DNA of 5,938 bases from Candidatus Sumerlaeota bacterium (GTDB taxonomy: Bacteria > Sumerlaeota > Sumerlaeia > JADFCT01): assembly GCA_026398575.1 (NCBI GenBank), contig JAPLSP010000062.1, positions 1-5,938 of the forward strand. Reading direction: 5' to 3'. Of this stretch, positions 1-5,938 are shown one piece after another. Below the pieces are notes generated by a model, which searched no databases, was not told the DNA's origin, and was given only the letters and a program-made list of their open reading frames with translations. Position numbers and translations under genes: made by a program. Each line of letters starts with the position of its first letter. Positions within the stretch are counted from its first letter, which is position 1.

Positions 1-178
1 GGCCACAGCGCGCCAAGGCTGCCCGACGGAGCGGGACGGCCTACCATTCGGCGCCAGCTTTGATGGACACGCTCTAGTCATTCCTGAAGCTTTGCGCCAA
101 GTTACAGGTCGGGATGCGCCCGACGCCGTTGAAGCAGGCAATCGGCCGGTTGGAAATAATTAATGAAGGAGGAGCTTT
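1..178. other. Leader region, possible tail of an upstream gene
   Basis: No complete gene is visible here. The plus frame starting at base 3 is GC-rich at third positions. It has a TAG at 75-77 and then stays open to a TGA at 180-182, which overlaps the start of the next gene as ATGA. The last residues of that frame include MRPTPLKQAIGRLEIINE, which would suit the end of a signalling protein, but I do not recognise it. The frame starting at base 2 is also open from the window edge to a TAA at 161-163, so which frame is coding is unresolved. A 6-bp hairpin (GTCGGG 108-113, CCCGAC 119-124, loop ATGCG) has no T tract after it. The 10-mer ACACGCTCTA at 67-76 matches, in reverse complement, the left arm of the hairpin at 1384-1421. 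I see no convincing promoter. Confidence 0.3.
166..174 (+). promoter_or_regulatory. Ribosome binding site for the first regulator
   Basis: AAGGAGGAG is a near-perfect Shine-Dalgarno sequence. Its GGAGG core (168-172) ends 6 nt before the ATG at 179, which supports that start. Confidence 0.85.
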
Positions 179-1357
179 ATGAGCGGGCGAATTTTATGCG
201 TGGATGACGAGCAATCCATCCTGACTTTCTTAAAGCGAATGGCTCAGCAGGAAAAAATGGAAGTTACTTGCGCTCAGAACGGCGCGGAGGGGTTGAAACA
301 AATTCAGGACAGCGGGCCGTTCGCGGTGATTATTTCCGATCTGCAAATGCCGGAAATGGACGGGATCGAGTTTCTGGCAAAAGCCCGCGAACTCTCGCCC
401 GAGTCCATCCGGATCATGCTGACGGGCCATGCGGAAATATCCACCGCCGTCGAGGCGATCAATAAAGGCCGCGTGTTCCGCTTTTTGACCAAGCCCTGCG
501 ATCCGGAAGATTTAATCCTGGTTCTTCGCGCTGCGTTGGAGCAATACCGGCTGGAGCACGCCGAAAAGGCGCTGCTCGAAAAGACGCTGACGGGCTGCGT
601 GCAAGTCTTGATGGACCTGCTGGCCATGATGGACGAGGAAATCTTCGGCCAATCCGTCGCCTTGCGCGCGATGGTCCGGTCGCTGGCCAAACGATGGAAC
701 ATCAAGGATTCCTGGGAGTTGGAAATCTCCGCCATGCTGATGAAAATCGGCATGATAACGCTGCCTCCCGAACTCCAATTGAAATTGAAGAAAGGCGTGC
801 CGTTGGACGCGGCCGAGAGCGAGCTTGCCCAGAGAATTCCCCAGATCGGACATGATCTTGTGGACAATATTCCGCGCATGGCGCGCGTGGCGGACAACAT
901 TCTTTATCAATCCAAATGGTTCAACGGCACGGGGTTCCCCACTGACGCCATCTTGGGAGAGCAGATTCCGATCGGCGCCCGGATCTTGCATGCCCTGAGT
1001 GAATTTTTGGAGCAGCGCGTGGACAAAACGAATCCCATTTCCACGTTCCATGGCATGATGCGAAATGAGGGACGCTTCGACCCCCAAATTCTGGATTTCA
1101 TCTACAAGGGCTTTGGCATGCCGGGCTCCTTGACGCCGCCTACGCAAGCACCCCCGCCACCCAAGCAGCTGATCATGGAAATCCCCCTCGTGGATTTAAA
1201 GATCGGCCATGTCCTGGCGGATGATATTCGCACGCAGGACGGACGCTCTGTCGTTACCTCCGGCAGCGAAATCAGCGGGACACAGCTTGCCAAAATCCGG
1301 AATTATTCCGCCGGCTACGGCGTCATTGAACCCATCAAGATATTTGCGGCCCATTAG
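179..1357 (+). CDS. Response regulator with degenerate HD-GYP output domain (paralogue A)
   Basis: The 392-residue product is a soluble cytoplasmic regulator. Residues 1-122 form a receiver domain with acidic residues D9 and D10, phospho-acceptor D54 (SDLQMPEM), T82 and K105 (TKPCDP), so it should be phosphorylatable. Residues 125-310 align with an HD-GYP domain whose metal ligands are gone. Against the intact neighbour at 1441-2502, the HD pair reads M188-K189, the next histidine is I220, the HH pair reads Q244-S245, and DGSGYP is NGTGFP (249-254). A proline-rich linker (about 319-328) leads to a small C-terminal module (about 335-389) with LKIG, DIRTQDGR and AKIRNY. This module also ends related regulators that I recall from other bacteria. 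Known relatives likewise carry a non-catalytic IG..TLPPE motif, so inactivity is probably a family trait. Cyclic-di-GMP hydrolysis is therefore unlikely; an adaptor, ligand-sensing or heterodimer role is inferred. It is likely co-transcribed with the gene at 1441. A paralogue lies at 2515-3723 on the other strand. Confidence 0.93.
   Translation: MSGRILCVDDEQSILTFLKRMAQQEKMEVTCAQNGAEGLKQIQDSGPFAVIISDLQMPEMDGIEFLAKARELSPESIRIMLTGHAEISTAVEAINKGRVFRFLTKPCDPEDLILVLRAALEQYRLEHAEKALLEKTLTGCVQVLMDLLAMMDEEIFGQSVALRAMVRSLAKRWNIKDSWELEISAMLMKIGMITLPPELQLKLKKGVPLDAAESELAQRIPQIGHDLVDNIPRMARVADNILYQSKWFNGTGFPTDAILGEQIPIGARILHALSEFLEQRVDKTNPISTFHGMMRNEGRFDPQILDFIYKGFGMPGSLTPPTQAPPPPKQLIMEIPLVDLKIGHVLADDIRTQDGRSVVTSGSEISGTQLAKIRNYSAGYGVIEPIKIFAAH
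617..645. repeat. 29-nt segment repeated in inverse orientation at 3257-3285
   Basis: These bases, which encode LLAMMDEEI in paralogue A, are identical to the reverse complement of 3257-3285 in paralogue B. A second, 20-nt match lies at 488-507 versus 3395-3414 (the TKPCDP region). These are conserved blocks of a gene duplication in opposite orientation, not an independent mobile element. Confidence 0.85.
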
Positions 1358-1383
1358 TGCCGGTTCAATTTTGAAAGACCATT

Positions 1384-1421
1384 AGAGCGTGTTTGAAAAA
1401 ATGGCTTTTCGCACACGCTCT
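1384..1421 (+). repeat. Intergenic hairpin with 9-bp perfect outer arms
   Basis: AGAGCGTGT (1384-1392) is exactly complementary to ACACGCTCT (1413-1421). Inside, GAAAA (1395-1399) pairs with TTTTC (1406-1410) across a 2-nt internal mismatch, leaving a 6-nt loop (1400-1405). The element fills much of the 83-nt gap between two same-strand regulators and ends 5 nt before the Shine-Dalgarno of the second. No T tract follows on either strand, so it is not a standard intrinsic terminator. It could be an RNA stability or attenuation element, or a copy of a dispersed palindromic repeat. The second reading is favoured because parts of it recur at 67-76 and 2510-2534. Confidence 0.75.
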
Positions 1422-1426
1422 GAGAC

Positions 1427-1432
1427 AAGGAG
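1427..1432 (+). promoter_or_regulatory. Ribosome binding site that sets the HD-GYP start at 1441
   Basis: AAGGAG lies 8 nt upstream of ATG 1441. The same frame is open further upstream to a TTG at 1393, but that codon lies inside the hairpin and has no good Shine-Dalgarno. The ATG is therefore preferred. Confidence 0.8.
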
Positions 1433-1440
1433 AGCATGAG

Positions 1441-2502
1441 ATGGATCGGCAGGCCAGGATTCTGGCGGTGGACGATGAAGAGATCAACTTGCGGCTCTAT
1501 ACGGCGATTTTGGCGCCTCTGAATTATGAGGTGATTTCGGCGCATAACGGGAAAGAAGCGCTGGAACAAGCGCGCGCCGGCAATCCCGACGTGATTTTGA
1601 TGGACGCCATGATGCCCGTGCTCAATGGGTTCGAGGCGCTCAAGGTTTTACGGGAAAGCGAGGACACCCGGCAAACTCCCGTTGTCATCGTCTCGGGGCT
1701 TCAGGAAGTCTCCGACCGCGTCAGGGCATTCGAGGCGGGCGCCGACGATTTTCTGACCAAGCCCGTGGATGAAAGCGAACTGAAGGCGCGGGTGCGTTCG
1801 CTGGTCAAGGTCAAGGCTTATAACGACCATGCGCGCGATTACCGGATGACGCTGGAAGCCGAGGTGAGCAAGCGCACGGAGGAGTTGGCCGAGGCGCTCC
1901 GGCAGGTGGAGTCCGCTTCGCTCGAGACGATTTATCGCCTCTCGAAGGCGGCCGAATACCGGGATAAGCACACCGGCGCGCATCTTCAGCGCATGAGCCA
2001 TTACGCGGCGGCCGTCGCGCGCCAGATGGGGCAAGACGAGTCCTTCGTCAAAGCGCTCTTATACGCCGCTCCCATGCATGACATCGGCAAGATCGGCATT
2101 CCGGACCGCATTCTCCTCAAGCCGGGAAAACTGGACCCGGACGAATGGGAGATCATGAAGCAACATGCGGCGATCGGCGCTAAAATTTTGGAGGGATCGA
2201 ATGCGCCCGTGATCCAACTGGCCCGCGAGATCGCGCTGGCGCATCATGAGAAGTGGGACGGCAGCGGCTATCCCGCCGGCCTCGCCGGCGAGGCGATCCC
2301 GCTCAGCGGACGCATTGCGACCATTGCCGACGCCTATGACGCCCTCTGTTCGCGACGGCCCTATAAGGCGCCCCTCCCCGCAGAGCAGGTTTTGGATATC
2401 CTGCGCATCGGGCGGGGGCGTCATTATGATCCGGAAGCCGCCGACGCCTTTTTTTCCGCCAGGGATCGGATTCTTGCGATTCAGGCGCGATATGCGGACT
2501 AA
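1441..2502 (+). CDS. Response regulator with intact HD-GYP cyclic-di-GMP phosphodiesterase domain (RpfG-like architecture)
   Basis: The 353-residue product has a receiver domain at about 5-123, with D11, D12, phospho-acceptor D55 (LMDAMMP), S85 and K107 (TKPVD). A helical, probably coiled-coil linker (about 130-165) leads to a full HD-GYP domain at about 165-345. Visible active-site residues are E172, H181, H213-D214 (HDIGKIGIPD), H242, H268-H269, the GYP-type motif DGSGYP (273-278), D297 and D300. RPYK follows at 306-309. HD-GYP enzymes hydrolyse cyclic-di-GMP to pGpG and/or GMP in the cytoplasm, and here the activity should be controlled by receiver phosphorylation. No DNA-binding or membrane segment is seen. 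It is the only catalytically complete HD-GYP protein in the window and sits between two paralogous pseudo-HD-GYP regulators. It is probably in one transcript with the upstream gene, with the hairpin at 1384-1421 between them. It ends 12 nt from the end of the convergent gene. Confidence 0.95.
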   Translation: MDRQARILAVDDEEINLRLYTAILAPLNYEVISAHNGKEALEQARAGNPDVILMDAMMPVLNGFEALKVLRESEDTRQTPVVIVSGLQEVSDRVRAFEAGADDFLTKPVDESELKARVRSLVKVKAYNDHARDYRMTLEAEVSKRTEELAEALRQVESASLETIYRLSKAAEYRDKHTGAHLQRMSHYAAAVARQMGQDESFVKALLYAAPMHDIGKIGIPDRILLKPGKLDPDEWEIMKQHAAIGAKILEGSNAPVIQLAREIALAHHEKWDGSGYPAGLAGEAIPLSGRIATIADAYDALCSRRPYKAPLPAEQVLDILRIGRGRHYDPEAADAFFSARDRILAIQARYAD

Positions 2503-2509
2503 GGATTGC

Positions 2510-2534
2510 TTTTTTCAAACGAAGTTTGAAAAAA
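2510..2534. repeat. Perfect 11-bp inverted repeat at the convergent gene junction
   Basis: TTTTTTCAAAC (2510-2520) and GTTTGAAAAAA (2524-2534) are exact reverse complements around a GAA loop. The repeat starts 8 nt after the plus-strand HD-GYP gene and covers the last six codons and stop of the minus-strand gene ending at 2515. A bidirectional transcription stop or a repeat element are both possible. On either strand the T run precedes the stem and an A run follows it, which is the reverse of a classical intrinsic terminator. The right arm is identical to 1391-1401 in the other intergenic hairpin. Confidence 0.7.
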
Positions 2535-3723
2535 CCTCCGGTGATGGCTCGATCGTGAATATCCGAATAGGCTCGATAATCTTGAAGCAGGCGGCATAGT
2601 TGCGGATTTTGGCAAGCAACGGCGATGTGATCTCAATGCCGGCGGAAATCAACAGCCGTCCGTCCTGAACGCGAATGTCTTGCGCCGCCACGTCTCCGAT
2701 CCGCAGATTCGCCAGAGACACTTGGCTGATCCGATGCCCCGGCGCGCCCGGAGGCGGCGGGACAGGAGAGGCGATATCGGGTTTGGCAAAAATGCAGCGG
2801 ATCGCTTCCAGGATTTGCGGATCGTAGCGCCCCTTCTGCGCCTTCATCGTCGAAAAAGCGGACGAGGGCGATTGGCCTGCGGTTTGCCTCTGAAGGTAGT
2901 CATTCAGGATTTGCAGAATCTGGGCGCCCGATGGAATCGCGTCGCGGGAAATGGAATCGTACGGAAATCCCCCGCCATTGTGCCATTTGCATTGGTAGAG
3001 GATAATCTCGGCAACGGCTTCCAACCGCGGGATATTCGCGACAAAGTCATAGCCGATCTGGGGAGTTCGCCTGACCAACTCACTCTCCATGGTATCCAAG
3101 TGAACGCCTTGCTTGAGTTTCAACCGGGTTTCAGGCGGAAGCGTCACGTATCCCATTTTCAGCAGCATGGCGGCGATTTCAAGGCGCCAGCCGTCTTTGA
3201 TGTCCCACGACTGCCTCAAGGACCGGACCATCTTGCGCAAAGCCACCGCCTGCCCAAAGATTTCCTCGTCCATCATGGCCAGCAGATCAATCAGAATTTT
3301 AATGCTTCCCGCCAGGGTTTTTTCGAGCAGAATTTTTTCCGCATGAACCAAACGATACTGTTCCCGGGCCGCATTCAAGTTCGCCAGCAGGTGATCCGGA
3401 TCGCAGGGCTTGGTGATGAAGCGGAAGACCTGATCCCGGTTGATGGCCTCCAGGGCGGCCTGCATATCCGCGGCGCCCGTCAGGATCATCCGGATGGCTT
3501 CGGGGTCCATTTCGCGGGTCTTTTCCAGGAACTCAATCCCGTTCATCTCCGGCATTCGCAAATCCGAGACGATCACCGCATAGGGTTTGTTTTCCCTGAC
3601 GCGGCGCAAGCCTTCCATCGGTCCGAGCGCGCCTTCTAATTCGAGGCTTTCCTGTCGGGCCAGGCGCGCGAAAAAATCCAGGATGGCCTGCTCGTCATCC
3701 ACGCATAAAATGCGCTGGGTCAT
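2515..3723 (-). CDS. Response regulator with degenerate HD-GYP output domain (paralogue B)
   Basis: The 402-residue product is collinear with the product of 179-1357, with about 219 of 389 positions identical by hand count and no gap needed. The receiver domain spans about 1-122 with D9, D10, phospho-acceptor D54 (SDLRMPEM), T82 and K105. The HD-GYP-like region (about 125-310) again lacks metal ligands: L188-K189 replaces HD, T220 replaces the next histidine, Q244-C245 replaces HH, and NGGGFP (249-254) replaces DGSGYP. A proline-rich linker (320-328) and the C-terminal LRIG, DIRVQDGR, AKIRNY module (about 335-389) follow. It is likely a non-catalytic signalling partner. The start is supported by AAAGGAG 7 nt upstream (3731-3737 on the plus strand) and by a 4-nt ATGA overlap with the hybrid kinase gene, which implies translational coupling and makes that kinase the best candidate partner. 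The last 13 residues (IEPSPEVFSNFV and the residue before) have no counterpart in paralogue A, and the final ones are encoded by the inverted repeat at 2510-2534. Confidence 0.93.
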   Translation of the reverse strand: MTQRILCVDDEQAILDFFARLARQESLELEGALGPMEGLRRVRENKPYAVIVSDLRMPEMNGIEFLEKTREMDPEAIRMILTGAADMQAALEAINRDQVFRFITKPCDPDHLLANLNAAREQYRLVHAEKILLEKTLAGSIKILIDLLAMMDEEIFGQAVALRKMVRSLRQSWDIKDGWRLEIAAMLLKMGYVTLPPETRLKLKQGVHLDTMESELVRRTPQIGYDFVANIPRLEAVAEIILYQCKWHNGGGFPYDSISRDAIPSGAQILQILNDYLQRQTAGQSPSSAFSTMKAQKGRYDPQILEAIRCIFAKPDIASPVPPPPGAPGHRISQVSLANLRIGDVAAQDIRVQDGRLLISAGIEITSPLLAKIRNYAACFKIIEPIRIFTIEPSPEVFSNFV

Positions 3724-5681
3724 TGCCGCGCTCCTTTGTCCAATAATTCGCGAATGCGCGAAAGCAACGCCTCCGCCTCATACGGTTTGGCGATCATTAG
3801 AAAAACGCCTTCCGGGCGCAAACTGGAATCCAAAATTCCCATGCTATAACCGCTGCAAAACAGGACGGGAATTTGCGGGCATAGCTGCCGGGCGCGATGG
3901 TATATCTCTTTGGCGTTGGCTTTGGGCATCACGATGTCCAGGAACAGCAGTTGAAACTGGCCGGCGTGGCTTTCGAGCATCTGAAGGGCTTCTTCTCCAT
4001 CGCGGGCAACGAGCGTCCGGTAGCCCGTCTCCGTGAGAATACGCACTGCCATTTCGCGCACCAAATCATCATCCTCCGCGATCAGGATCGTCTCATGGCC
4101 GCCTTTGGCTTTGACCGCTTGGACGCTGAGACTGGCGTTGTCCGAATGTGTGGAAACCGGCAGATAGATATGGAACTGGGCGCCCTGGCCCGGAGCGCTT
4201 TCCACGTTGATCAGTCCTTCATGCTGCTTGACAATTCCATAAACCATGGACAGGCCCAGGCCCGTTCCCTTGCCCAGTTCTTTCGTGGTAAAAAAGGGTT
4301 CGAAGATTCTTTCCTTGACCTCCGGCGTCATTCCCATCCCGTTATCCTTTACGGATAGGCAGATATAATCTCCCTCCTTTGCCTCCGGACAGCGCTGGCA
4401 AAAGGATGGCGTGAGGACAATGGCCCGCGTTTCAATCGTGATCCGGCCGCCTTGCGGCATGGCGTCGCGGGCGTTGACGCACAGGTTCATCAGCACCTGT
4501 TCGATCTGCCCCGGATCGGCCCAGACATGCCGGAGGCCTTCGTCCGGGATGATTTCCAGATCAAGATGCTCCCCAATGACGCGGCGGAGCATCTTGGCCA
4601 TATCCGCGATGAGCTTGTTCAAAGACACGTTCCTGGGCTCCGAGCTCTGGCGGCGGCTGAACAGGAGCAATTGCCGGACGAGGGCGGCGGCGGATTCTCC
4701 GGCCTTGATGACCTGCTCCAGGTCCGAGTATGCGGGCGCGTCGGGCGGCAGCGACTTGCGCGCGATCTTCCCATATCCCAGGATGCCTTGCAGCAGGTTG
4801 TTGAAGTCATGCGCCACGCCGCCGGCCAGCAGGCCCAGAGATTCCATCTTTTGCGCCTGGCGCAGTTGCTTTTCCAGGTTGATTTTCTCCGTGATATCGC
4901 GCTTGAGCGCGACATAGTTGACGATCGCGCCCGCGGCGTCGCGGACGGAGGATATCGTCGCTTCCTCTTCATACAACGTTCCGTCCTTGCGTTTGTTGAT
5001 GAATCGCCCGTTCCAGGTTTCTCCGCGCAGGATCGTGGCCCAAAGATTCTGGTAAAATTTCAAATCCTGTTTGCCACTTTTCAGGATGCGCGGATTTTGA
5101 CCGAGCATTTCCGAAGCCGCGTAGCCTGTCATGCGCTCAAACGCGGGGTTGACATATTCAATGGTTCCGTCTGGAAGGGCGACAACCACCCCCTCCGCGG
5201 CCGCATGGATGGCGGTCGCCATTTTTTGCAGCTTGGCGGTGCGCTCTTCCACCAGCCGCTCGAGGTTCTCCTGGTATTTCCGGTTCTCCTCCTCCAGACG
5301 CTGCTGTTCCTTTTCGAGCGCCTTGACGCGCAAGGCGCTTTGTGCTGCTTTACAGATGGCCTCTTTCGACACGGGTTTAGTCAGATAGTCGAACGCGCCC
5401 GCCCGGACGGCTTCCATCGCAGTGTCAATCGTCGGCTCGCCCGTGAGGACAATCACGAGGATTCGGGGAAACGTTTTGCGGATCGCGTGCATGAGCTCGA
5501 CGCCGTTCATCCCCGGCATCACAATGTCGGTCACGACCAGGTCAAACTCGCCCTGTTCGAGCTGTTTCAAGGCTTCCTGCGCGTCGCACGCCATTTCCGC
5601 TTGATGCCCTGCGGCGCGCAGGAATTCGCTCAGCGTAAAGCGGATGCCTTTTTCGTCATCCACCACCAGGATGCGTCCCAT
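3720..5681 (-). CDS. Soluble hybrid histidine kinase, REC-PAS-HisKA-HATPase-REC
   Basis: The 653-residue product has no predicted membrane segment. An N-terminal receiver (about 1-118) has D8, D9, phospho-acceptor D52 ([10 protein letters not shown]), T80 and K102. A probable coiled coil (about 118-155) precedes a PAS domain (about 155-265; [14 protein letters not shown], then a PAC-like RDITE). The dimerisation/phospho-acceptor domain has H291 in [11 protein letters not shown]. The catalytic domain shows an N box (N399, N403 in [11 protein letters not shown]), a G1 box DNGMG (446-450) and a G2 box GKGTGLGLS (470-478). A C-terminal receiver (about 530-650) has E536, D537, phospho-acceptor D582 (LDIVMP), S610 and K632. 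It should autophosphorylate on H291 in response to the first receiver and/or a PAS ligand, then pass phosphate to D582 or to separate regulators. No Hpt domain is seen in the window. The start is backed by AGAGGAGG 6 nt upstream (5688-5695 on the plus strand). It overlaps the upstream kinase gene by 26 nt and the downstream regulator by 4 nt. Confidence 0.95.
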   Translation of the reverse strand: MGRILVVDDEKGIRFTLSEFLRAAGHQAEMACDAQEALKQLEQGEFDLVVTDIVMPGMNGVELMHAIRKTFPRILVIVLTGEPTIDTAMEAVRAGAFDYLTKPVSKEAICKAAQSALRVKALEKEQQRLEEENRKYQENLERLVEERTAKLQKMATAIHAAAEGVVVALPDGTIEYVNPAFERMTGYAASEMLGQNPRILKSGKQDLKFYQNLWATILRGETWNGRFINKRKDGTLYEEEATISSVRDAAGAIVNYVALKRDITEKINLEKQLRQAQKMESLGLLAGGVAHDFNNLLQGILGYGKIARKSLPPDAPAYSDLEQVIKAGESAAALVRQLLLFSRRQSSEPRNVSLNKLIADMAKMLRRVIGEHLDLEIIPDEGLRHVWADPGQIEQVLMNLCVNARDAMPQGGRITIETRAIVLTPSFCQRCPEAKEGDYICLSVKDNGMGMTPEVKERIFEPFFTTKELGKGTGLGLSMVYGIVKQHEGLINVESAPGQGAQFHIYLPVSTHSDNASLSVQAVKAKGGHETILIAEDDDLVREMAVRILTETGYRTLVARDGEEALQMLESHAGQFQLLFLDIVMPKANAKEIYHRARQLCPQIPVLFCSGYSMGILDSSLRPEGVFLMIAKPYEAEALLSRIRELLDKGARQ

Positions 5682-5938
5682 CGCAGGCCTCCTCTATCGG
5701 CAAATCCAAATGAAAGCGGGTAAACCGGCCCGCTTGCGTTTCAACGGTCAGGTCGCCCTCGTGTTCCTGGGCGATCCCATAACTGATAGACAACCCAAGG
5801 CCGGCGGCTTCCGAGCGGGACTTGGTCGTAAAGAACGGATCGAAAATGTGGTCGCGCGCCTCGTCGGGGATTCCCGCGCCGTGATCTTCGACCGTTGTGC
5901 GCAGCCAGCGCCGGCCTTCTTTTTCCAGCGTCGTGGAA
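5656..5938 (-). CDS. Sensor histidine kinase, C-terminal part (cut by window edge)
   Basis: The last 93 codons of a kinase are visible; its start lies beyond base 5938. They encode the second half of an HATPase domain: a G1-type motif EDHGAGIP (about 17-24 of the visible part), the F-box region IFDPFFTTK (31-39), and a G2 region SEAAGLGLS where many kinases have GxGTGLGLS. A C-terminal strand FHLDLP follows. The sensory and histidine-bearing parts are not seen, so its signal is unknown. The stop codon is at 5656-5658, inside the start of the hybrid kinase gene (26-nt overlap, different frame). The ribosome binding site of that gene therefore lies within this coding sequence, which argues for a shared transcript. 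Residues after LDLP ([13 protein letters not shown]) are read through the overlap and probably have no conserved function. Confidence 0.9.
   Translation of the reverse strand, partial: STTLEKEGRRWLRTTVEDHGAGIPDEARDHIFDPFFTTKSRSEAAGLGLSISYGIAQEHEGDLTVETQAGRFTRFHLDLPIEEACDGTHPGGG
5688..5695 (-). promoter_or_regulatory. Ribosome binding site of the hybrid kinase, inside the upstream gene
   Basis: On the minus strand this reads AGAGGAGG, 6 nt before the ATG at 5681. It lies within the last codons of the upstream kinase gene and supports the chosen start and translational coupling. Confidence 0.8.

Noticed and set aside
108..124. Terminator hairpin GTCGGG/CCCGAC
   Set aside because: It has only a 6-bp stem with no T tract after it; it is better read as a chance structure or as part of a coding tail.
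129..160. Possible promoter, TTGAAG with AATAAT
   Set aside because: The spacer is 20 nt and transcription would start at about 167, inside the Shine-Dalgarno sequence.
1393..1440. Upstream TTG start adding 16 residues to the HD-GYP regulator
   Set aside because: The TTG lies inside the hairpin without a good ribosome binding site, while ATG 1441 has AAGGAG at ideal spacing and begins the receiver fold normally.
2503..2534. Classical intrinsic terminator for the convergent genes
   Set aside because: The stem is AT-rich, and the T run comes before rather than after the stem on both strands, so only a generic inverted repeat can be claimed.
2680..3639. Plus-strand open frame (about 319 codons) opposite paralogue B
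   Set aside because: It is an antisense shadow: the minus strand encodes a well-conserved receiver and degenerate HD-GYP protein, and the plus-strand translation is arginine/glutamine-rich with no motif.
4452..5723. Long plus-strand open frame (about 423 codons) opposite the two kinase genes
   Set aside because: It lies antisense to clear kinase domains, shows no recognisable motif, and is explained by the codon bias of the minus-strand genes.
1..5938. CRISPR array, tRNA/rRNA gene, transposase or phage integration site
   Set aside because: No regularly spaced repeats, no cloverleaf or rRNA-like conserved segments, and no transposase or integrase motifs were seen in any frame.

Overview
This window is almost entirely two-component and cyclic-di-GMP type signalling. 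Base composition is moderately GC-rich, genes are tightly packed, and most starts have strong AGGAG/GGAGG ribosome binding sites. That suits a signalling-rich Gram-negative bacterium. Desulfobacterota-like or PVC-group lineages would be plausible, but nothing here fixes the taxonomy.

Layout: positions 1-178 are a gene-poor leader, possibly carrying the tail of an upstream gene and a short dispersed repeat. On the plus strand follow a response regulator with a degenerate HD-GYP output domain (179-1357) and a response regulator with an intact HD-GYP output domain (1441-2502). An imperfect 38-nt hairpin (1384-1421) lies between them. On the minus strand, read from the right edge leftwards, are the C-terminus of a sensor histidine kinase (5656-5938, cut by the window), a soluble hybrid kinase with REC-PAS-HisKA-HATPase-REC order (3720-5681), and a second degenerate HD-GYP response regulator (2515-3723). 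The three minus-strand genes overlap (26 nt, then a 4-nt ATGA), so they look like one translationally coupled operon. The two transcription units converge at 2503-2514, beside a perfect 11-bp inverted repeat.

How the parts may work together: the kinases would phosphorylate the receiver domains. The only protein with an intact HD-GYP active site is the 1441-2502 product, which should degrade cyclic-di-GMP. The two flanking regulators are paralogues, about 56% identical by hand count and collinear without gaps over 389 residues. Both have lost every metal ligand that can be aligned to the active neighbour, so they are probably pseudo-enzymes acting as adaptors, sensors or partners. No GGDEF cyclase is present in the window.

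Most notable observations: an inverted pair of pseudo-HD-GYP regulators around an active one, including a 29-nt perfect inverted match; and short repeats (TAGAGCGTGT, GTTTGAAAAAA) shared among the three non-coding spots. The domain families themselves are known; the arrangement and the repeats are what deserve checking.
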